Shown: piece after piece, positions 35,658 to 44,572 of the stretch | How positions within the stretch are numbered: position 1 is the stretch's first letter | How the letters are laid out: every line of letters begins with the position of its first letter | Source: Algoriphagus sp. Y33 | Lineage (GTDB): Bacteria; Bacteroidota; Bacteroidia; Cytophagales; Cyclobacteriaceae | Assembly: GCF_014838715.1 (NCBI RefSeq) | Contig: NZ_CP061947.1 | Location: forward strand, 5,632,001-5,696,000 | Direction: 5' to 3' | Length of the DNA: 64,000 nucleotides | Notes under the pieces: model-generated | Database searches by the model: none | The model's input: only the letters and a program-made list of their open reading frames with translations | What the model was told of the DNA's origin: nothing | Made by a program: the position numbers and the translations under genes

Positions 35658-36806
35658 TTAGGTGCGGGTTAGGGTGATGGCCCGGGTCAGGCTTTTTTCG
35701 CCATAGCGGTTTTTGATCCAGTCGATGGCTTGGTATAGACTCACGCCCTCTTCGGTATCTTGGAAAAGATCGATCTGCTGATGTCCCTGAACGAGATGAC
35801 TGACCTTCACGCCGATCAAACGCACGAGCATTCTCTTTTCATAGAGCTTCGCAAACAGTTCCTTGGCCCGCTGGAGCAAGACCTCGTCCGAGCTGGTGTA
35901 GGAGATAATACACTGACGGCTGACCGTGTCGAAATTTGCATAGCGAAGCTTCACCGTGATACAGCCGCAGAGCTTGTGTTTTTGACGAAGTTCAAAGCCT
36001 ACTTTCTCTGTCATCCGTACCAATTGACTATGGAGAAAAGCCATGTCGATGGTGTCTGATTCAAAGGTGTTTTCGGTTCCGATGCTCTTTTGTTCGGAGT
36101 AGGGAATGACCGGAGACTCATCGATGCCGTTGGCTTTTCGTGAGAGGTCAATACCTGATTTCCCCAAGAGGTTTTGCATCATCCGTGGAGGGATCTCACT
36201 GAGTAGCCTGATGTTTTCTACTCCCATCCGCTCTAGCAATGCGGAAGTTTTTTCGCCTACGCCAGGCATTCTTCGGATAGGGAGTGGGGCGAGATAGGGT
36301 TTTTCTGTGCCAAAAGGAATGGTGGTCTGGCCATTCGGTTTGGCATCATGGGTGGCAACTTTGGATACCAGTTTGTTCACTGCCAGTGCGCAGGAAATCG
36401 GCAGACCCGATTGCCTATAGATCTTTTCCCGTAATTCTTTGGTGAATTTTTCGCAGCCAAAAAACCGATCCATCCCAGTCATATCGATGTAAAACTCATC
36501 AATGGATGCTTTCTCCACTACCGGTACCTGCTCTTGGAGCGCCTCAGTGATCAGGCGCGAATGCCGGCTGTAGCTATCATGGTCTCCTTTGATGTAAAAT
36601 GCCGAAGGGCAGAGCCTTCGTGCCAACTTCATGGGCATGGCGGAATGCACACCGAATGTCCGGGCTTCATAACTGCACGAGGCCACCACTCCCCGGTCGG
36701 AGCTGCCGCCGATGATGACAGGTTTGTCTTTGAGGGCACTGTTTTTCAACCGCTCCACGGACACAAAAAATGTGTCCAGATCCAAATGCACGATATGCCT
36801 TTCCAT
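35658..36806 (-). CDS. dinB: Y-family DNA polymerase (DinB/Pol IV-like)
   Basis: The 382-residue protein has the palm motif H-L-D-L-D-T-F-F near residue 7 and S-I-D-E-F-Y-I-D near 103, so the catalytic acids are intact, unlike the inactive ImuB of proteobacterial cassettes. A clamp-binding pentapeptide Q-I-D-L-F lies at residues 344-348. It makes short error-prone or lesion-bypass patches. It is the first gene of a two-gene operon with the second DnaE and is divergent from the LexA-like repressor; the operator at 36830-36867 probably controls it. Confidence 0.93.
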   Translation of the reverse strand: MERHIVHLDLDTFFVSVERLKNSALKDKPVIIGGSSDRGVVASCSYEARTFGVHSAMPMKLARRLCPSAFYIKGDHDSYSRHSRLITEALQEQVPVVEKASIDEFYIDMTGMDRFFGCEKFTKELREKIYRQSGLPISCALAVNKLVSKVATHDAKPNGQTTIPFGTEKPYLAPLPIRRMPGVGEKTSALLERMGVENIRLLSEIPPRMMQNLLGKSGIDLSRKANGIDESPVIPYSEQKSIGTENTFESDTIDMAFLHSQLVRMTEKVGFELRQKHKLCGCITVKLRYANFDTVSRQCIISYTSSDEVLLQRAKELFAKLYEKRMLVRLIGVKVSHLVQGHQQIDLFQDTEEGVSLYQAIDWIKNRYGEKSLTRAITLTRT

Positions 36807-36822
36807 TTCTCAGATTATTCTC

Positions 36823-36867
36823 TATATTTGATAGTATTAATATCATTTTATTGTCATTAATTCTATC
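36823..36867. promoter_or_regulatory. Inverted operator pair between the repressor and polymerase genes
   Basis: GATAGTATTAATATCA (36830-36845) and the reverse complement of 36852-36867 (GATAGAATTAATGACA) match at 13 of 16 positions, so two sites face each other with 6 bp between. TATATTTG at 36823-36830 fits a plus-strand -7 box for the repressor gene and abuts the first site. Binding of the repressor would block both divergent promoters. Confidence 0.6.
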
Positions 36868-36875
36868 GAATAAAA

Positions 36876-37688
36876 ATGAGAAGTCAAAGCTTTTTCTGGG
36901 CTGCCAATCTGAAATTTCTCAGAAAGCGACGCAAATTGAGTCAGGATATGCTGGCCGAAAATCTTGGCATGAGCCGGGCCAAGCTGAATTCGCATGAAAA
37001 TGGGCATAGCAAGTCGCCGGCGATTGAGGATTTGCTGCTTTGTGCGGATTACTTCAGGATGAGCGTGGACACGCTGCTGCGGGTGGATCTGTCGAAACTC
37101 AGTGAACTGAAAATCCGTGATCTGGAGGCCGGAAATGATGTGTTTCTGAGCGGCTCGAAAGTCAGAATTCTGGCCACCACCGTGAGTTCAAGCAATGAGG
37201 ATAATATCGAGCTCGTACCGATCAAAGCCAAGGCTGGATATTTGGGAGGCTTTGGGGATCCGGAGTATTTGAGTACGCTGCCTGTTTTTAATCTGCCAAA
37301 CCTGCCCAAAGACAAAAAATACCGCATGTTTCAAACCGAAGGAGACAGCATGCTGCCCATTGCGGATGGGGCTTATGTGATTGGCTCGTATGTGTCCGAG
37401 TGGAGGCTTGCCAAAGAGACTCCCTGCGTGGTAGTGACGGCAAGTGAAGGAGTTAGTTTTAAAATGTTGAGTTTTCAGGCGAAGGAAAGAGACTTTTTGT
37501 TACGCTCTCTAAATCCTGCTTATACACCTTACACGGTTCCTGCGGAAGAGATTCGGGAGATCTGGAAGTTCGAATATTACATGAGTGATGAATTTCCACA
37601 GGAGCCATTGACGTTACAGCAAGTGGGAATTGAAATCTCGGAGATCAACAGGAAGTTGGAATTGTTGCAAGAACGGGGTGATATGTAG
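36876..37688 (+). CDS. XRE-type repressor with LexA-like S24 peptidase domain
   Basis: The 270-residue protein has an N-terminal XRE helix-turn-helix (residues about 8-65, L-S-Q-D-M-L-A-E-N-L-G-M-S-R-A) and a C-terminal S24 domain with the catalytic Ser in E-G-D-S-M-L near residue 160 and a candidate Lys in V-S-F-K-M-L near 193. This is the CI/LexA logic: RecA-stimulated self-cleavage relieves repression after DNA damage. It is divergent from the Y-family/DnaE operon across 69 bp holding paired operator-like sites, so control of that operon and of itself is likely. Confidence 0.9.
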   Translation: MRSQSFFWAANLKFLRKRRKLSQDMLAENLGMSRAKLNSHENGHSKSPAIEDLLLCADYFRMSVDTLLRVDLSKLSELKIRDLEAGNDVFLSGSKVRILATTVSSSNEDNIELVPIKAKAGYLGGFGDPEYLSTLPVFNLPNLPKDKKYRMFQTEGDSMLPIADGAYVIGSYVSEWRLAKETPCVVVTASEGVSFKMLSFQAKERDFLLRSLNPAYTPYTVPAEEIREIWKFEYYMSDEFPQEPLTLQQVGIEISEINRKLELLQERGDM

Positions 37689-37699
37689 CGGTTTTATTT

Positions 37700-37865
37700 C
37701 TCGCGGCGGCGCAACGGCGCGGGGAAGGTTTTAGGAAAAAATATCCCGCAAAGACGCAGAGGCGCAAATTCTATTAAAATAGTAAGGAACTGTTGTTTAG
37801 TAAAGAGCTCTTATTCGCACGTCATTGCGATGAGTGAGGTACGAACGAGGAAGCAATCTCACTTT
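37700..37865. repeat. Composite intergenic repeats in a 340-bp gene-free region
   Basis: The space 37689-38028 holds a GC-rich CGGCGGCGCAACGGCGCGG segment, a CGCAAAGACGCAGAGGCGCAA segment and a CGTCATTGCGATGAGTG...GAAGCAATCTC segment. All three are repeat types seen in many Bacteroidota intergenic regions. Related CGCAAAG-type blocks recur at 47736, 57062 and 62373 in this window. No gene is seen here. Confidence 0.6.
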
Positions 37866-38028
37866 TAGCAGGCTGCATTGAAAGAGGTACAAGTCACGAG
37901 AACCAAAGTGGGAATTAATATTCTTGACCTATCGTGAGAGATAATTCCCCTTAAATTTTTCTAGTTTTGTCGGGCTTAATCAGCACTGAATAGTACCCCC
38001 TAGCATTTCTAATTTTTATATCGCTGTT

Positions 38029-39195
38029 TTGAATAAATCATTTTCCTCCCAATCACTTCTTATTACTGGAATTATCCTGGTTTCGATCAATTTGCGGACT
38101 TCGATAGCGTCGGTTGGGCCATTGATTCCGTTTATCCGTGAGGATTTGGGTTTGTCCAATGGCCTGGCGGGATTTCTCACCACGCTTCCTTTGCTGACAT
38201 TTGCTACCTTTTCGCTTTTTGCTCCCGGGATAGGAAAGCGGTTGGGAATGGGGAGGGCAGTGTTCTTAGCTATTGCTATTTTGACTTTAGGAGTTGTTGT
38301 TAGGGTTTTGGATGGGGTGGTTCTGCTGTTTTTGGGCACAGCACTTACAGGTATAGGCATCGTGATTGCCAATGTTTTGCTGATTCCGCTTATTAAGGTG
38401 AGGCTGCCTGAGAAACTTGGAATAATGACTGCACTGCTGGCTACGATGATGTCTCTTTTTGCGGCTATAGCCATAGCGGTAAGCGTACCATTGGCAGTTG
38501 ACTTGAACCTAGGATGGAGAGGGTCACTGGCCTTTTGGGCTATTTTTATGATTATAGCTTTAATCATCTGGATCCCTCAGCTCCAACGCCCAAAGGCGAG
38601 TTTGCACCAAGTAACTGAACCTGCCAAAAATGTTTGGAAATCCAAGCTCGCCTGGCATGTGACGATCTTTATGGGGGCCCAGTCTATTATGTACTTTACT
38701 GTGATTACATGGCTGCCTGATATGCTGATTTCCAGGGGCTGGACTCCTTCCCAAGCAGGCATAGTTGCTTCTCTTATGCAAATGGTTTCCTTGATAGGCT
38801 CTTATTTTGCGCCGAATCTATTGATTAAGCTTAGGGAGCAAACCGGGGTGGTGAAGGCGGTCGGTGCCGGATATTTGATTGGATACCTTGCACTTTTTAT
38901 AGAAAATGAATTGCTTACTTATGTGGCCTTAGCGATAATAGGTTTGTGTATGGGGGCAAGTTTGAGTATCGCTTATACGTTGATTTCTCTAAGAACAGCA
39001 GAAGATCAGACTACAGCAAAACTCTCAGCCATGGTTCAGTCTTCCGGCTATTATCTTGCAGCTTTGGGACCTTTGCTCTTTGGGGTTTCTCTTGATTTAT
39101 TTAATAACTGGAATGCTCTTATTTACTTTTTACTGCTTTTCGCAGCGGTGTTTACTTATTTCGGCATGTTGGCAGGGAGGGATCGTAAAATCTAA
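38029..39195 (+). CDS. MFS transporter, CynX/NimT-like
   Basis: The 388-residue protein has twelve membrane segments. The first helix carries S-I-N-L-R-T-S-I-A-S-V-G-P, close to the CynX/NimT cyanate-transporter subgroup signature (usually NLRxxxxxxGPLL). It starts with TTG at 38029; no better start is visible upstream. Substrates of this subgroup include cyanate, nitroimidazoles and other small organics, so the cargo is unknown. No cyanase gene is adjacent. Confidence 0.87.
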   Translation: MNKSFSSQSLLITGIILVSINLRTSIASVGPLIPFIREDLGLSNGLAGFLTTLPLLTFATFSLFAPGIGKRLGMGRAVFLAIAILTLGVVVRVLDGVVLLFLGTALTGIGIVIANVLLIPLIKVRLPEKLGIMTALLATMMSLFAAIAIAVSVPLAVDLNLGWRGSLAFWAIFMIIALIIWIPQLQRPKASLHQVTEPAKNVWKSKLAWHVTIFMGAQSIMYFTVITWLPDMLISRGWTPSQAGIVASLMQMVSLIGSYFAPNLLIKLREQTGVVKAVGAGYLIGYLALFIENELLTYVALAIIGLCMGASLSIAYTLISLRTAEDQTTAKLSAMVQSSGYYLAALGPLLFGVSLDLFNNWNALIYFLLLFAAVFTYFGMLAGRDRKI

Positions 39196-39264
39196 TTCCC
39201 AAATATTATTTCGTCCTTGATGGAATAGGATGTAGTTTTGTAACCAAATTAAGCCCTGTCTGTT

Positions 39265-39867
39265 ATGCAAGAATTCCTTCAATCCCTAGGTATTTCTGAA
39301 CAATTATTCGACTACCTGATCATGCCCCTACTCATCTTCTGTGCTAGAGTAGGCGATGTATCTATCAATACCCTGAGAATCATGTTTATGATGAATGGGA
39401 AAAAGAACATTGCGCCGTTTTTAGGCTTTTTTGAGGCATTGATTTGGTTGCTTGCCATTGGACAGATTTTTCAAAACATCGATAATCCTCTTTCTTATGT
39501 GGCCTATGCAGGGGGATTTGGTACGGGAACTTATGTGGGAATGTATTTTGAGGAGAAGTTGGCATTGGGCAGAGTGCTTGTACGGGTGATTACGCCGAAA
39601 CCTCTTCCTGAATTGATCGAGTACATGAAGTCCCGTGATTTCCGCTTCACCAATGTAGGTGGGGAAGGTAGATTTGGCAAAGTGAATCTGCTTTTCACCG
39701 TGATGAAGAGGGACAGCCTCACAGAGTTTGTGGCTACAGTCAAAAGCATAGATGAGAAAGCATTCTATACCATTGAGAGTGTGAAGCGGGTGTCTGAGGA
39801 TGATCTGAATGTGATGGATGACAAGCCACGATTCAATATGAGCTTCTTTAGTAAAGCCCGCACCTAA
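39265..39867 (+). CDS. UPF0316 (DUF5698/DUF2179) membrane protein
   Basis: The 200-residue protein has three N-terminal membrane segments, including R-V-G-D-V-S-I-N-T-L-R and G-T-Y-V-G-M-Y-F-E-E, which are the UPF0316 marks, followed by a DUF2179-type cytosolic domain. The family is conserved but functionally undefined. Its stop overlaps the next ATG by one base (TAATG), so it is coupled to the methyltransferase gene. Confidence 0.87.
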   Translation: MQEFLQSLGISEQLFDYLIMPLLIFCARVGDVSINTLRIMFMMNGKKNIAPFLGFFEALIWLLAIGQIFQNIDNPLSYVAYAGGFGTGTYVGMYFEEKLALGRVLVRVITPKPLPELIEYMKSRDFRFTNVGGEGRFGKVNLLFTVMKRDSLTEFVATVKSIDEKAFYTIESVKRVSEDDLNVMDDKPRFNMSFFSKART

Positions 39868-40574
39868 TGGCCAATTCCTGGTTCCAGTTTCAGCAGTTTC
39901 GGGTCAATCAGGACAATTGTGCGATGAAAATCAGTACGGATGCTGTCCTACTCGGAGCTTTGGCGGATGCTGCTTCACCACGGGAGATTTTAGATGTAGG
40001 CACGGGAACAGGAGTTATCGCATTGATGCTTGCCCAGCGTTTTCCCGAAGCAAAAATCCAGGCAGTGGAGATAGATCCTCCTGCTGCTTCCCAGGCTTTG
40101 GACAATTTCAGGTCAAATGCATTTTCGGAGCGTATGCAGCTTTGGGAGGGTAGGTTTCAAAACTTCGAAATTCAGAAGAAATATGACCTGATCGTAAGCA
40201 ATCCGCCTTATTTTCCAGATCATTTGAAATCATCTGACCTGCAGCGCAACATGGCTTTGCATACAGACGAACTCTCCTTTCATGATTTATTGGGGAAAGC
40301 AGTACAGATTTTAAAAGAGGATGGGCAGTTTTGGCTTATACTTCCTCCGAGACAAATGCAGGATTTTCACCAAGAAGCAGCGCGGTATGGACTGTTTCTT
40401 GGAGTCAAATTCACACTGCGGGATAAGCCCGGAAGACGGATATTGCGGGAGATTTGTGCATTCGTCAGAAACCACACTGAAGTCAAAGCCAAGGATATTT
40501 TTATCAAAAACGAAGACGGGACGCCTCATGAAAGTTATGCGGGGTTGGTTCGTGGGTTTTTGTTAGATTTTTAA
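39867..40574 (+). CDS. TrmN6-like tRNA (adenine-N6)-methyltransferase
   Basis: The 235-residue protein has SAM motif I in D-V-G-T-G-T-G-V-I-A near residue 35 and the catalytic N-P-P-Y-F motif near residue 114, with the TrmN6/YfiC N-terminus F-R-V-N-Q-D-N-C-A-M-K-I-S-T-D-A. The E. coli homologue methylates A37 of tRNA1(Val). The start overlaps the previous stop by one base. The specific tRNA target in this organism is inferred. Confidence 0.88.
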   Translation: MANSWFQFQQFRVNQDNCAMKISTDAVLLGALADAASPREILDVGTGTGVIALMLAQRFPEAKIQAVEIDPPAASQALDNFRSNAFSERMQLWEGRFQNFEIQKKYDLIVSNPPYFPDHLKSSDLQRNMALHTDELSFHDLLGKAVQILKEDGQFWLILPPRQMQDFHQEAARYGLFLGVKFTLRDKPGRRILREICAFVRNHTEVKAKDIFIKNEDGTPHESYAGLVRGFLLDF

Positions 40575-40685
40575 ATTTAGGGTGTATAAAATATAGATTT
40601 TGACATATATTTTAATTTTTATTTAAAATATGGTTGAGAAAAATATCAATTTTTTCCGTTTTTCAGTAAAGTGATGATATGATGG

Positions 40686-40715
40686 TTGTGTCTGTGTGAT
40701 ATTTTTATATTTTTG
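40686..40715 (+). promoter_or_regulatory. Consensus Bacteroidota promoter for the TonB receptor/DUF4249 operon
   Basis: TTG at 40686-40688 and TATTTTTG at 40708-40715 are separated by 19 bp, an exact fit to the TTG-N19-TAnnTTTG consensus. Transcription would start around 40722, about 20 bp before the small ORF at 40744. Confidence 0.65.
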
Positions 40716-40743
40716 ATCCTGCACACTATGACTAATCAGCTTC

Positions 40744-41061
40744 ATGCAAAAATTACTGACTCTGAGTATTTTGACAATGCTGCTTTTTGGGAGGGGCTGT
40801 ACGGCAGATGAAGGAGAACCCATCGTTATCCTCATTGAAGAAGGACTGTGTATCAGCTTAGGTTTTTTTATTTTTTTAGCAGGACAGGTAGTAGTTCAGT
40901 CTATTGATGTCGGTGATCAAGAAGGGCGCAATGCTATTTCTACCAGGCTCCGGAGATGGGACGATTTATCATTTGACCACATAGAGCCGGAGGCTTTCAA
41001 GTCGAATGCAGGAGGGAGTTATCCGATGGGGTGTTACAAATTAGCTCCAGATGGAATCTAA
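40744..41061 (+). CDS. Small putative lipoprotein leading the TonB receptor operon
   Basis: I do not recognise a family. The 105-residue ORF begins with a hydrophobic signal (MQKLLTLSILTMLLFGRGC) whose Cys at residue 19 could be lipidated, although Arg at -2 makes the lipobox weak. The remainder is partly hydrophobic in the middle (residues 33-52) and polar later. A consensus promoter lies just upstream and the receptor gene starts 10 bp downstream, so it is likely translated as part of the operon. It could instead be a leader ORF. Confidence 0.55.
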   Translation: MQKLLTLSILTMLLFGRGCTADEGEPIVILIEEGLCISLGFFIFLAGQVVVQSIDVGDQEGRNAISTRLRRWDDLSFDHIEPEAFKSNAGGSYPMGCYKLAPDGI

Positions 41062-41071
41062 TCCTGCGTAT

Positions 41072-43471
41072 ATGAAGAAATGTATACTTTTGCTTTTTCT
41101 TATTATTTCCCATTTTGGTTTCCCGCAGACTATTTCTGTGAAAAGAGAGGTGGTTGGACATGATATCGGACAGCTGAAAGGAATCAAAATTTCGGGAAGA
41201 ATCATCGATGAAATTACCGGAGAGGCACTGGTCGGAGTGACGGTTACAGTGCCGGAGATCAGTGTAAATGGCTTGACAGACACAAGAGGTTCCTTTGAGT
41301 TGATTATGGATAGAGCCGAATACAACCTTCAATTTCGCTATGTAGGTTATGAGACGGTGGATTATCCTATTGTAGCGGTAGGTGATGGAAGGATTTCAAT
41401 CAAAATGATTCCCGAAGGTTTCCAACTGGAAGATGTGGTGATTTTCGGAATAAATCCCGAGAGAAATATCCGCTCCACGGATATGGGAGCCGTGACCCTG
41501 AATATGAACACCATCAAAGAGCTTCCTCCATTTCTGGGGGAGGTGGATATTATCCGTTCTATGGCGGCTTTACCCGGCGTGAGTCAGGTGGGAGAGGCTT
41601 CGGCAGGGTTGAACGTGCGCGGAGGTGGGGCAGACCAGAATTTGATACTGTTTGCAGGTGCCCCGATTTATAATTCCTCACACCTTTTTGGCTTGTATAC
41701 TTCCTTCAATGCGGATCTTGTAAAAGACGCCACTCTCTATAAATCAGTGATCCCATCGCGTTATGGAGGAAGAGGGTCGTCTATTTTGGATATCATCCCA
41801 AAATCCGGGAGTGTTGCCAAGTGGGGAGCAGGTGTGATGGTGAGTAATGTGTCGGGTAAAGTGTCATTTCATGGGTCCTTAATCAAGGACAAGGTGTCTG
41901 TGCTTGGAGGTATTAGAGGATCGTATATTAATTGGTTTTTAAACTCGCTAAGAAATCCGGACCTAAAAAACTCAAGGGCTGATTTTTATGATGGAAATCT
42001 GATTATTTCAGCGCCGATTTCAGATAAAACTGAATTCGGCTACAGCTTTTATCGAAGTTATGATGACTTTGCTTTAGCCTCAGACACGACAATTTCTTGG
42101 GCCAATACCAGTCATTCCTTACAATGGAAAAGTGTGTTGTCACAGAGCCTTAGTCTTGAAGTGTTGGGGTACTATACCCAATATGACTATAGTATTTTCA
42201 ACCGCTCAGGGATCAATGATTTTGACCTAAACTCCGGAATCCAAGACTATGGTGCAAAACTCTTTATGAGTTATTCATTGTCTGAATCCAATAAAATCGG
42301 CTTTGGAGCTGACTACAAGCAATTGAAAATCCAGCCCGGGGAATTAATTCCAAACGGACTTGATGGGGGGATTTTGCCGCAGAAAGTCCAGGATGAATTT
42401 GGCAGGGAATCAGCCATTCATTTCCAGCATGAATTTGAGATTGGAGAAAAATTGGGAATATCCTACGGGATACGCTATGATTTGTATCAATACTTGGGGG
42501 CAAGAACGGTGAGAGAATATGCAGGAAATCAGCCTATTTCGGATGAAACTGTTACCGGAGAGACTACCTACGGAGACGGTGAAAAGATTAGGGGCTACGA
42601 TGGCATAGGCCCCAGAGGGTTGTTGCGTTATTCTTTTTCAAAAAGCAGCTCCGTCAAAGCCGGATACAATAAAATGTATCAGTTTATTCACTTGATTTCC
42701 AATACCGCAACTATTGCTCCGACGGATATTTGGAAGCTGAGTGATACGTTCATGCAACCGCAGGTAGTAGATCAGTATTCCCTGGGTTTTTACAATAATT
42801 TCAAGGGAAATATTTTCGAAACATCCATCGAAGTCTATTATAAAGACATTCAGAATGTGATGGACTATAAGGATGGTGCAAATCTGATCTTGCAAAATAA
42901 CCCCGAGACAGAGCTGGTGCCTGCACAAGGAAGGGCTTATGGGATCGAATTGTATGTGAAAAAGAATCTAGGCCGATTGATGGGGTGGGTATCCTATACT
43001 TACTCCAGAAGTTTGAGACGAGTGCTCTCACGTTACGAGGAGGAGAAAATCAATGATGGCGAATGGTATGCTTCCAATTACGACAAGCCTTACGATGTCA
43101 CGGTAATTGGGAATTATAAGCTAAGTGCCAATACTTCTGTTTCAGGTACTTTTGGTTATAGTACCGGTCGTCCAATTACTTACCCGGGAGCAAAGTTTTC
43201 CTATTCAGGCAATTCATTGGCTTATTTCAATCGAAGAAATGAGCGGCGTCTTCCGGACTTCCATCGACTTGATTTGGCCATTAACTTCAAATTTATTGGT
43301 GAAGGGAAGTTCTTTGACGGAGAGTGGACATTCTCCGTGATGAATGTTTACGGCAGGAAAAATCCTTTCTCATTATTCTTTGTGGATAAATTGGGAGCTC
43401 CCCCTCAGGCTATGAAACTTGCCATTTTAGGTGTCCCGCTTCCAAGTATCAGTTACTCGATTAAGTTTTGA
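41072..43471 (+). CDS. TonB-dependent outer-membrane receptor with carboxypeptidase-like domain
   Basis: The ATG at 41072 gives a signal peptide (M-K-K-C-I-L-L-L-F-L-I-I-S-H-F-G-F-P-Q); the upstream ATG at 41051 is not favoured. A CarboxypepD_reg-like domain follows (I-S-G-R-I-I-D-E-I-T-G-E-A-L, residues about 30-105), then the plug (L-N-V-R-G-G-G-A-D-Q-N near residue 185) and a beta-barrel ending in aromatic/charged strands and a terminal Phe. These receptors import ligands with TonB energy. The partner 3 bp downstream is a DUF4249 lipoprotein, a recurring pair; the ligand is unknown. Confidence 0.93.
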   Translation: MKKCILLLFLIISHFGFPQTISVKREVVGHDIGQLKGIKISGRIIDEITGEALVGVTVTVPEISVNGLTDTRGSFELIMDRAEYNLQFRYVGYETVDYPIVAVGDGRISIKMIPEGFQLEDVVIFGINPERNIRSTDMGAVTLNMNTIKELPPFLGEVDIIRSMAALPGVSQVGEASAGLNVRGGGADQNLILFAGAPIYNSSHLFGLYTSFNADLVKDATLYKSVIPSRYGGRGSSILDIIPKSGSVAKWGAGVMVSNVSGKVSFHGSLIKDKVSVLGGIRGSYINWFLNSLRNPDLKNSRADFYDGNLIISAPISDKTEFGYSFYRSYDDFALASDTTISWANTSHSLQWKSVLSQSLSLEVLGYYTQYDYSIFNRSGINDFDLNSGIQDYGAKLFMSYSLSESNKIGFGADYKQLKIQPGELIPNGLDGGILPQKVQDEFGRESAIHFQHEFEIGEKLGISYGIRYDLYQYLGARTVREYAGNQPISDETVTGETTYGDGEKIRGYDGIGPRGLLRYSFSKSSSVKAGYNKMYQFIHLISNTATIAPTDIWKLSDTFMQPQVVDQYSLGFYNNFKGNIFETSIEVYYKDIQNVMDYKDGANLILQNNPETELVPAQGRAYGIELYVKKNLGRLMGWVSYTYSRSLRRVLSRYEEEKINDGEWYASNYDKPYDVTVIGNYKLSANTSVSGTFGYSTGRPITYPGAKFSYSGNSLAYFNRRNERRLPDFHRLDLAINFKFIGEGKFFDGEWTFSVMNVYGRKNPFSLFFVDKLGAPPQAMKLAILGVPLPSISYSIKF

Positions 43472-43474
43472 CCC

Positions 43475-44527
43475 ATGTATAAAAAGCTCATTTATATTGC
43501 CTTGCTTGCGGCAGCTTCTTGTATCGATCCTTACGAGACAAGAGTGGATAAAGGTCTTCAGCTTTTGACAGTGGAGGGGACAATTACCAGCAAGGTAGGG
43601 ACGCATACCGTCCGGTTGACGAGAAGTGATACCTATGGGAGTATATTTGAAGGAGTAATAGAACCGGTCACGGGGGCTACGGTGATTGTGAAGGATGATT
43701 TGGGGAATGTCACTTTTCTCGGGGAGAATGTAGGAAGCCGGGGCAATTACTATACGCCGGCGGATTTTGCGGCTATAGTGGGAAGGTCTTATACATTACA
43801 GATTCAATTGCTCGACGGCAAGGTATATACTTCGCTTCCTGAGCTGGTAAAAGATGTTCCACCTATCGGAAACCTTACTTATCAAAGTGAACGAATTCCT
43901 GTGGAAGGAGAAATAAATGATGCTTCCGGGGTGGGTTTTATAGTGGAAGTAGATGATCCTGCAGAGGAAAGCAACTTCTATTACTGGAGAAACAGTAGGG
44001 CAACTTACGTGCTGGAAACCAGGCCTGAGCTATACATTGACCCGCTGACTAAGGCTCCGGCTCCCAAAGGCTGTTGCGCTGTCTGCTACAAATCAGAAAT
44101 TACAGGCAATAATTCATTTTTTATTGCAAGTGATGAAAATTTCAATGGCTTAAGGACAAGAGTAAAAGCGGGGTTTATTCTCGATGATGGATTACGGTTT
44201 GTGAATACATTCCGTGTGGATTTAAGGCAACTCAGCATTACTGCCGAGGCGTACCGTTTTCTCCGCTTGGTAAAGCAGCAATCCGAGACCAGTGGTTCTG
44301 TATTTGATCCACCTCCGGCAAGTATCCGGGGAAACATGGTTAGCTTGGATGATCCTGACGAGGTGGTTCTGGGTTATTTTATTGCTGCCGGGGAGACTTC
44401 CCAGCGTGTGTATATCAAGGGTACGGAACTTGATTTTAGACAGAATGTAGGGGGTGTCCCGGACGACTGCAGAGAGGTGGATGATTCAGTAGTTAATCCT
44501 CCTGCGGATTGGAATCCCGAAGAGTAG
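43475..44527 (+). CDS. DUF4249 family lipoprotein
   Basis: The 350-residue protein has a lipoprotein signal (hydrophobic run then L-L-A-A-A-S-C-I-D-P-Y, Cys at residue 16) and the DUF4249 N-terminal beta domain (L-T-V-E-G-T-I-T, then G-A-T-V-I-V-K-D-D). Cys pair C199-C200 and others may form disulfides. DUF4249 lipoproteins are found next to TonB-dependent receptors and are thought to help capture the ligand at the outer membrane. The gene starts 3 bp after the receptor stop. Confidence 0.9.
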   Translation: MYKKLIYIALLAAASCIDPYETRVDKGLQLLTVEGTITSKVGTHTVRLTRSDTYGSIFEGVIEPVTGATVIVKDDLGNVTFLGENVGSRGNYYTPADFAAIVGRSYTLQIQLLDGKVYTSLPELVKDVPPIGNLTYQSERIPVEGEINDASGVGFIVEVDDPAEESNFYYWRNSRATYVLETRPELYIDPLTKAPAPKGCCAVCYKSEITGNNSFFIASDENFNGLRTRVKAGFILDDGLRFVNTFRVDLRQLSITAEAYRFLRLVKQQSETSGSVFDPPPASIRGNMVSLDDPDEVVLGYFIAAGETSQRVYIKGTELDFRQNVGGVPDDCREVDDSVVNPPADWNPEE

Positions 44528-44572
44528 TGGAAGGGCGAAATAAGTTAGCGTGGATAGGATTACCTCAAAAAC

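Noticed and set aside
38016..38567. 183-codon open frame antisense to the MFS gene
   Set aside because: Same reason: antisense shadow of membrane helices with no family resemblance.
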